A stretch of DNA of 24,996 nucleotides from Thermoplasmata archaeon (GTDB lineage Archaea; Thermoplasmatota; Thermoplasmata; Thermoplasmatales; Thermoplasmataceae). Positions 22,173 through 24,996 of this stretch are shown in pieces. Below the pieces are notes generated by a model. That model saw only the letters and a program-made list of their open reading frames with translations. It was not told the DNA's origin and did not search any database. The number at the start of each line of letters is the position of its first letter. Position 1 is the first letter of the stretch. Made by a program: the position numbers and the translations under genes. The DNA lies in the NCBI GenBank assembly GCA_021847855.1, contig JAJZOT010000001.1, positions 1 through 24,996 on the forward strand, read 5' to 3'.

Positions 22173-22871
22173 ATGGAAAAAATAGATCCGTCCAGTTCAA
22201 TGGAAAGACTTCGGTCAGGAGTTGCCTGCATAGATTCAGTGATGGGTGGCGGACTTGAACCAGGAGTAATAACTGAATTTTATGGAGAGGGGGGATCTGG
22301 AAAATCCAATCTCGCAATGATCTTCTCAGTTGCTGCAATAAAACTTGGGAAGACTGCAATATACATGGACACAGAAGGTTTCTCGGGAGACAGGTTCATG
22401 CAGATATGCGGTTCTGATCACGGACTTGCAGAAAATATGCAACTGTTCAGAATCTCCTCTCTTGACGATCAGGAACTTTCCATAATGAGAATCGGAAAAA
22501 ATCTGGAGAAGATGAAAAATCCAGGTATACTGGTTGTTGACTCATTCACTGAATTCTTCAGGCTGGAAAAATCAAATGAATACAATTCCAGGATAAACGG
22601 CATACAGAGGCAGCTTTCTCTCCTTTCAGGCATAGCGCTCAAATTCTCAATTCCTGTTCTTCTCACAAATCAGATATACATGGATGTTGATTCCAAGAAC
22701 CTGCAGCCCTTCGGAGGTTTCATAATAGATCATGTCATGAAATCTATTATAAGGCTGGAAAAAGATGGGGAGGGTGTGAGAAAGATTCGAATCATAAAAC
22801 ACAGATCTGTCCCGGAAGGAAAGGAGTCCAGGTTCAGGATAGTGGAATACGGCGTGATATGCGAGGGATAA
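22173..22871 (+). CDS. radB: DNA repair and recombination protein RadB
   Basis: This encodes 232 aa, a RecA-superfamily paralogue of RadA that consists only of the ATPase core. Walker A is FYGEGGSGKSN, Walker B is PGILVVDS, and the region SIPVLLTNQIYMDV with QPFGGFIIDHVMKSIIRLEK corresponds to the L2 and ATP-cap parts. There is no N-terminal helix-hairpin-helix domain, which separates it from RadA. RadB is thought to aid RadA or Holliday junction handling. It has its own TATA box, and its stop is 1 bp before the fen ATG, so recombination and flap-cutting proteins are co-expressed. Confidence 0.92.
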   Translation: MEKIDPSSSMERLRSGVACIDSVMGGGLEPGVITEFYGEGGSGKSNLAMIFSVAAIKLGKTAIYMDTEGFSGDRFMQICGSDHGLAENMQLFRISSLDDQELSIMRIGKNLEKMKNPGILVVDSFTEFFRLEKSNEYNSRINGIQRQLSLLSGIALKFSIPVLLTNQIYMDVDSKNLQPFGGFIIDHVMKSIIRLEKDGEGVRKIRIIKHRSVPEGKESRFRIVEYGVICEG

Positions 22872-22872
22872 A

Positions 22873-23892
22873 ATGGGAGTAGACTTAAGTGATATAGTTG
22901 TGAAGAGGAAGATCACGATCAAGGATCTTGCCAACATGACGGTTGCAATAGATGCTTACAATATAATTTATCAGTTCCTGAGCAGTATAAGGCAACCCGA
23001 TGGCACACCGCTCATGGATCGGTCTGGAAATATCACATCCCATCTCTCCGGTATATTCTACAGAACCATAACCATGCTTGAAAACGGGATTAAGCCAGTA
23101 TATGTATTTGATGGAAAACCCTTCAGGCTCAAGAACAGGACTCTAGAGGAACGCAGAATAGTCAAGGAAAAGAATATAAGTGACCTCCAAAGGGCAAGGG
23201 AGGAGGGAGATACTGAAAAGGTAAGATCACTGTCCTCCAGAATAAATTACATCAACGGAGATATGATAAGGGAGATCAAGGAACTTCTGACATACATGGG
23301 TATACCTTTTGTTCAGGCACCATCGGAAGGTGAGGCCCAGGCGTCATGGATGAATGGAAAAGATCTCGTGCAGGGAGTCATATCACAGGATTATGACTGC
23401 ATCCTTTTCGGAGCCAAACAGATCTACAGGAACATAACCACATATGGAAGAAGAAAGGTGAGTGGCAAGAACATCTATATTAACGTGAGCCCGGAAGTTA
23501 TAGATTCCGCAGAGACGCTGTGCGTTCTCGACATAACCAGGGAGATGATGATTGATGCAGCCATTCTTGTAGGGACCGATTTCAACACAGGTATTGAAAG
23601 GGTTGGAGCAAAAACCGCTGTAAAACTTATCAAAAAACATGGTAACATATATGAGGTTCTAAAGGCAAAGGAGAGGGAAATTGAGAATCTTCAGGAAATA
23701 AGAGAATTCTTCCTGAATCCACCAGTGGATGAAAATCCAGACACGAACCTCCATGAGATGCAAAAGGATGAAATTTTAAACGCGCTGTGCGGAAGGCACG
23801 ATTTCTCGAGAGAAAGGGTCTCGCCATATATTGACAACCTTGAAAAGGTACACAGGAAAGCCAGCCAGTTCAACCTGGATTCATTTTTCTGA
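22873..23892 (+). CDS. fen: flap endonuclease 1
   Basis: This encodes 339 aa. FEN-1 removes 5' flaps during Okazaki fragment maturation and base excision repair. Active-site acidic residues sit in MTVAIDAYNIIYQF, PVYVFDGKP, QAPSEGEAQASWM, ISQDYDCILFG and ILVGTDFNTGIERVGAKTAVKLIKKHG; the last also holds the helix-hairpin-helix (H2TH) motif. The protein ends with SQFNLDSFF, a PCNA-interacting (PIP) box of the QxxLxxFF type. Length and order are normal. The start ATG is 1 bp after radB; the usual mature N-terminal Gly follows Met (MGVDLSDIV). Confidence 0.95.
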   Translation: MGVDLSDIVVKRKITIKDLANMTVAIDAYNIIYQFLSSIRQPDGTPLMDRSGNITSHLSGIFYRTITMLENGIKPVYVFDGKPFRLKNRTLEERRIVKEKNISDLQRAREEGDTEKVRSLSSRINYINGDMIREIKELLTYMGIPFVQAPSEGEAQASWMNGKDLVQGVISQDYDCILFGAKQIYRNITTYGRRKVSGKNIYINVSPEVIDSAETLCVLDITREMMIDAAILVGTDFNTGIERVGAKTAVKLIKKHGNIYEVLKAKEREIENLQEIREFFLNPPVDENPDTNLHEMQKDEILNALCGRHDFSRERVSPYIDNLEKVHRKASQFNLDSFF

Positions 23893-23961
23893 TCTCGGGG
23901 AAATTGTCCGAATAACTACAATTGTGTGCAATGATTAATTAATGTAAACAGTTTGCATGGG

Positions 23962-23969
23962 TTTAAATA
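23962..23969 (+). promoter_or_regulatory. TATA box of the AbrB-type gene
   Basis: TTTAAATA is centred 33 bp before the ATG at 23998; the mRNA would have a leader of about 7 nt. Confidence 0.5.
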
Positions 23970-23997
23970 GTAAAATGTCTATAAACAACAGGTAAAA

Positions 23998-24159
23998 ATG
24001 GGGAAAACACTTATTGATGTCTCACACGTATCAAAAAGAGGGAGTTCACTTCGTATGACTCTACCCAGAAAAGTTGCGGAGAGACTCCAGATTGGACCCA
24101 GGGATATACTTGGGTTTTATCTGGATGGCGAATTCGTTTCCCTGGAAAAAATGAAGTAG
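23998..24159 (+). CDS. 53-aa AbrB/SpoVT-type DNA-binding protein
   Basis: This gene is shorter than 60 codons but convincing. After MGKTLIDVSHVS the segment KRGSSLRMTLPRKVAERLQIGPRDILGF has the AbrB swapped-hairpin pattern: strand, a conserved Arg-Val/Leu-P-R/K pattern, a short helix, then GxxDIL and a final strand (GEFVSLEKM). Such proteins bind DNA as dimers and act as antitoxins or transcription regulators. No toxin gene is adjacent, so a stand-alone regulator is more likely. A TATA box lies upstream and a T7 terminator follows at 24244-24250. Confidence 0.8.
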   Translation: MGKTLIDVSHVSKRGSSLRMTLPRKVAERLQIGPRDILGFYLDGEFVSLEKMK

Positions 24160-24224
24160 ATATAATCAATGATGAAACTGATTTTATCGACTTCTTAATC
24201 CAGGAAATCTCGCCGCACAAAGTT

Positions 24225-24250
24225 AGGAGTGGGCATCCTCAGATTTTTTT
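24225..24250 (+). terminator. terminator after the AbrB-type gene
   Basis: A short AGGA/TCCT hairpin (24225-24228 with 24236-24239) is followed by seven T residues at 24244-24250. Confidence 0.5.
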
Positions 24251-24269
24251 AAATTTTGGTTTTCATGCT

Positions 24270-24472
24270 CTTTGCTGGTGACAAAGCAGGGGAGACTGAA
24301 TCTTTCACCATTCAGTATTTCATGAATCTCTCGATTCCCTGGATCACGAGAGGTGTACATGTTTTGAAGATGGGGAAATGGCGACGAAAATTACACATCA
24401 AGGCCGGAAGAGATTCATAATTCACGCCAGGCATAAATCATGGCCAGTATTTCAAAGAATTACGGTTTTTTT
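24270..24472 (+). ncRNA. candidate structured non-coding RNA
   Basis: Three hairpins follow each other: CTTTG/CAAAG (24270-24274 with 24282-24286), ACTGAAT/ATTCAGT (24295-24301 with 24310-24316, perfect 7 bp) and CTCTCG/CGAGAG (24328-24333 with 24347-24352, perfect 6 bp with further inner pairing). A TATA-like TTTAAATTTT lies at 24248-24257, and seven T residues at 24466-24472 could end the transcript. No C/D box or other known RNA signature was found. It could instead be a 51-codon gene or decayed DNA. Confidence 0.35.
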
Positions 24473-24528
24473 GCCACCCAGGAAGAAAAAAGGAATCTTA
24501 AATAACATTCCAGTGATGATCATCCCTC

Positions 24529-24536
24529 AATAAATA
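24529..24536 (+). promoter_or_regulatory. TATA box of the small membrane protein gene
   Basis: AATAAATA is centred about 25 bp before the ATG at 24557, the leaderless spacing. Confidence 0.5.
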
Positions 24537-24556
24537 CCCTTTAAAAGAGGATTCCA

Positions 24557-24832
24557 ATGGAAAAGGAGATAATAAAAAAAACAACTGAAAGCCTGATGAT
24601 TCTTGTTTTCATGGTTGTGATGGTATTTGTATCAAGTATGATGTCTGTTATAACCACTTTCAGATACGCAACAGTGAATGGCAAGGAGGTAATATCAACT
24701 GTGGTGTCAGGCTCTACATACATCTGGATGATTGTCGCCATAGTTTTCGGGGCTATTCTTGTTGCTTCACTTGTTATCTTTATCCTGAGACTGAAACGCT
24801 TCAAACTGGAAATGAAGAACGAACCAGCCTGA
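24557..24832 (+). CDS. small two-helix membrane protein
   Basis: This encodes 91 aa with two clear membrane helices: about residues 13-35 (LMILVFMVVMVFVSSMMSVI) and about 56-78 (WMIVAIVFGAILVASLVIFI). A loop of some 20 residues lies between them, and the C-terminus is basic then acidic (LRLKRFKLEMKNEPA). The positive charges after helix 2 favour both ends inside the cell with the loop outside. There is no lipobox or known domain and I do not recognise it. It is a single gene with its own TATA box, convergent with tyrS. Confidence 0.7.
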   Translation: MEKEIIKKTTESLMILVFMVVMVFVSSMMSVITTFRYATVNGKEVISTVVSGSTYIWMIVAIVFGAILVASLVIFILRLKRFKLEMKNEPA

Positions 24833-24837
24833 TTCTG

Positions 24838-24864
24838 GATTTTATTTTATTAAAAAGAAATCAA
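24838..24864. terminator. bidirectional T-rich terminator region
   Basis: On the plus strand TTTTATTTTATT follows the membrane protein gene; on the minus strand TTTCTTTTT follows the tyrS stop. The two convergent genes share this 32-bp spacer. Confidence 0.5.
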
Positions 24865-24996
24865 TCATTTTCTGTAAAGATCAAGTATCTCCTTGAACCT
24901 GTCTGCGTTTTCAGAATAAAATTCACGGGCCGGGGCAAGGAGTTCAACCAGATATTCCGAAACTGCTGTTTTGAGATCCATAGGATGTATTTTATT
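24865..24996 (-). CDS. tyrS: tyrosyl-tRNA synthetase, C-terminal end (partial)
   Basis: Only the last 43 codons are inside the window. They contain KIHPMDLKTAVSEYLVELL, the hallmark of the C-terminal part of archaeal TyrRS, followed by PAREFYSENADRFKEILDLY and the stop TGA at 24865-24867. The catalytic domain with HIGH- and KMSKS-like motifs would lie beyond position 24996. It converges with the small membrane protein gene. Confidence 0.8.
   Translation of the reverse strand, partial: NKIHPMDLKTAVSEYLVELLAPAREFYSENADRFKEILDLYRK

Larger units (their letters stand above)
24160..24556. other. gap without an assigned protein gene
   Basis: After the AbrB-type gene and its terminator this stretch holds a chain of hairpins and a second T-run, described as a possible RNA gene below. 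One short plus-strand frame of 51 codons (24265-24420, MLFAGDKAGETES... to KAGRDS) is present but overlaps the hairpins and resembles nothing I know; I do not call it a gene. Confidence 0.4.

Noticed and set aside
24265..24420. 51-codon plus-strand frame as a gene
   Set aside because: No recognisable domain, it overlaps three hairpins, and its ATG is too close to the TATA-like sequence.

Overview
The window reads as chromosomal DNA of an acidophilic archaeon of the order Thermoplasmatales; I cannot name the genus. Reasons: archaeal-type AsnRS, ProRS and TyrRS, RadB, FEN-1 with a C-terminal PCNA-binding motif, an Lhr-type helicase and an archaeal-type dUTPase sit next to a hemE-hemH pair and an ScpB, a mix I associate with Thermoplasmata. 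Most transcription units show a TATA box centred about 25 nt upstream of the start codon, which points to leaderless mRNAs.

Layout. 1-1720: visibly AT-richer DNA with the end of an unknown gene and a four-gene minus-strand cluster (a winged-helix regulator followed by three unrecognised proteins). Its promoter region carries three copies of a motif spaced exactly 15 bp apart. The cluster lies on the 3' side of a tRNA-Cys gene (1725-1796). 1797-2325: no intact gene, but what may be the decayed 3' end of an IS605/TnpB-type element with strong hairpins. 2326-7107 (plus): DUF309 protein, asnS, hemE, hemH and a SelB-like factor that has lost its GTPase motifs. 7150-10029 (minus): purD, scpB and a Gfo/Idh/MocA oxidoreductase. 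10184-12557 (plus): NCS1 nucleobase permease, dut and an SRPBCC protein. 12536-19414 (minus): RNase Z, a Toprim protein, Lhr helicase, CoA-disulfide reductase and a PD-(D/E)XK nuclease with two cysteine clusters. 19762-19833 (minus): a 23-residue Asp-rich microprotein with its own TATA box, Shine-Dalgarno sequence and U-rich terminator. 20033-23892 (plus): proS, HAD phosphatase, radB, fen. 23998-24159: a 53-aa AbrB-type protein. 24260-24472: a possible structured RNA. 24557-24832: a small two-helix membrane protein. 24865-24996 (minus): C-terminus of TyrRS.

Working together. HemE and HemH are two steps of the protoporphyrin/coproporphyrin route. The permease and dUTPase form a nucleobase uptake and dUTP sanitation unit. 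RadB-FEN and the Lhr/nuclease/Toprim/RNase Z group are nucleic-acid processing genes. The least explained items are the Asp-rich microprotein, the amber-split gene with its 15-bp repeats beside tRNA-Cys, the hairpin-rich interval at 24260-24472 and the cysteine-rich nuclease.
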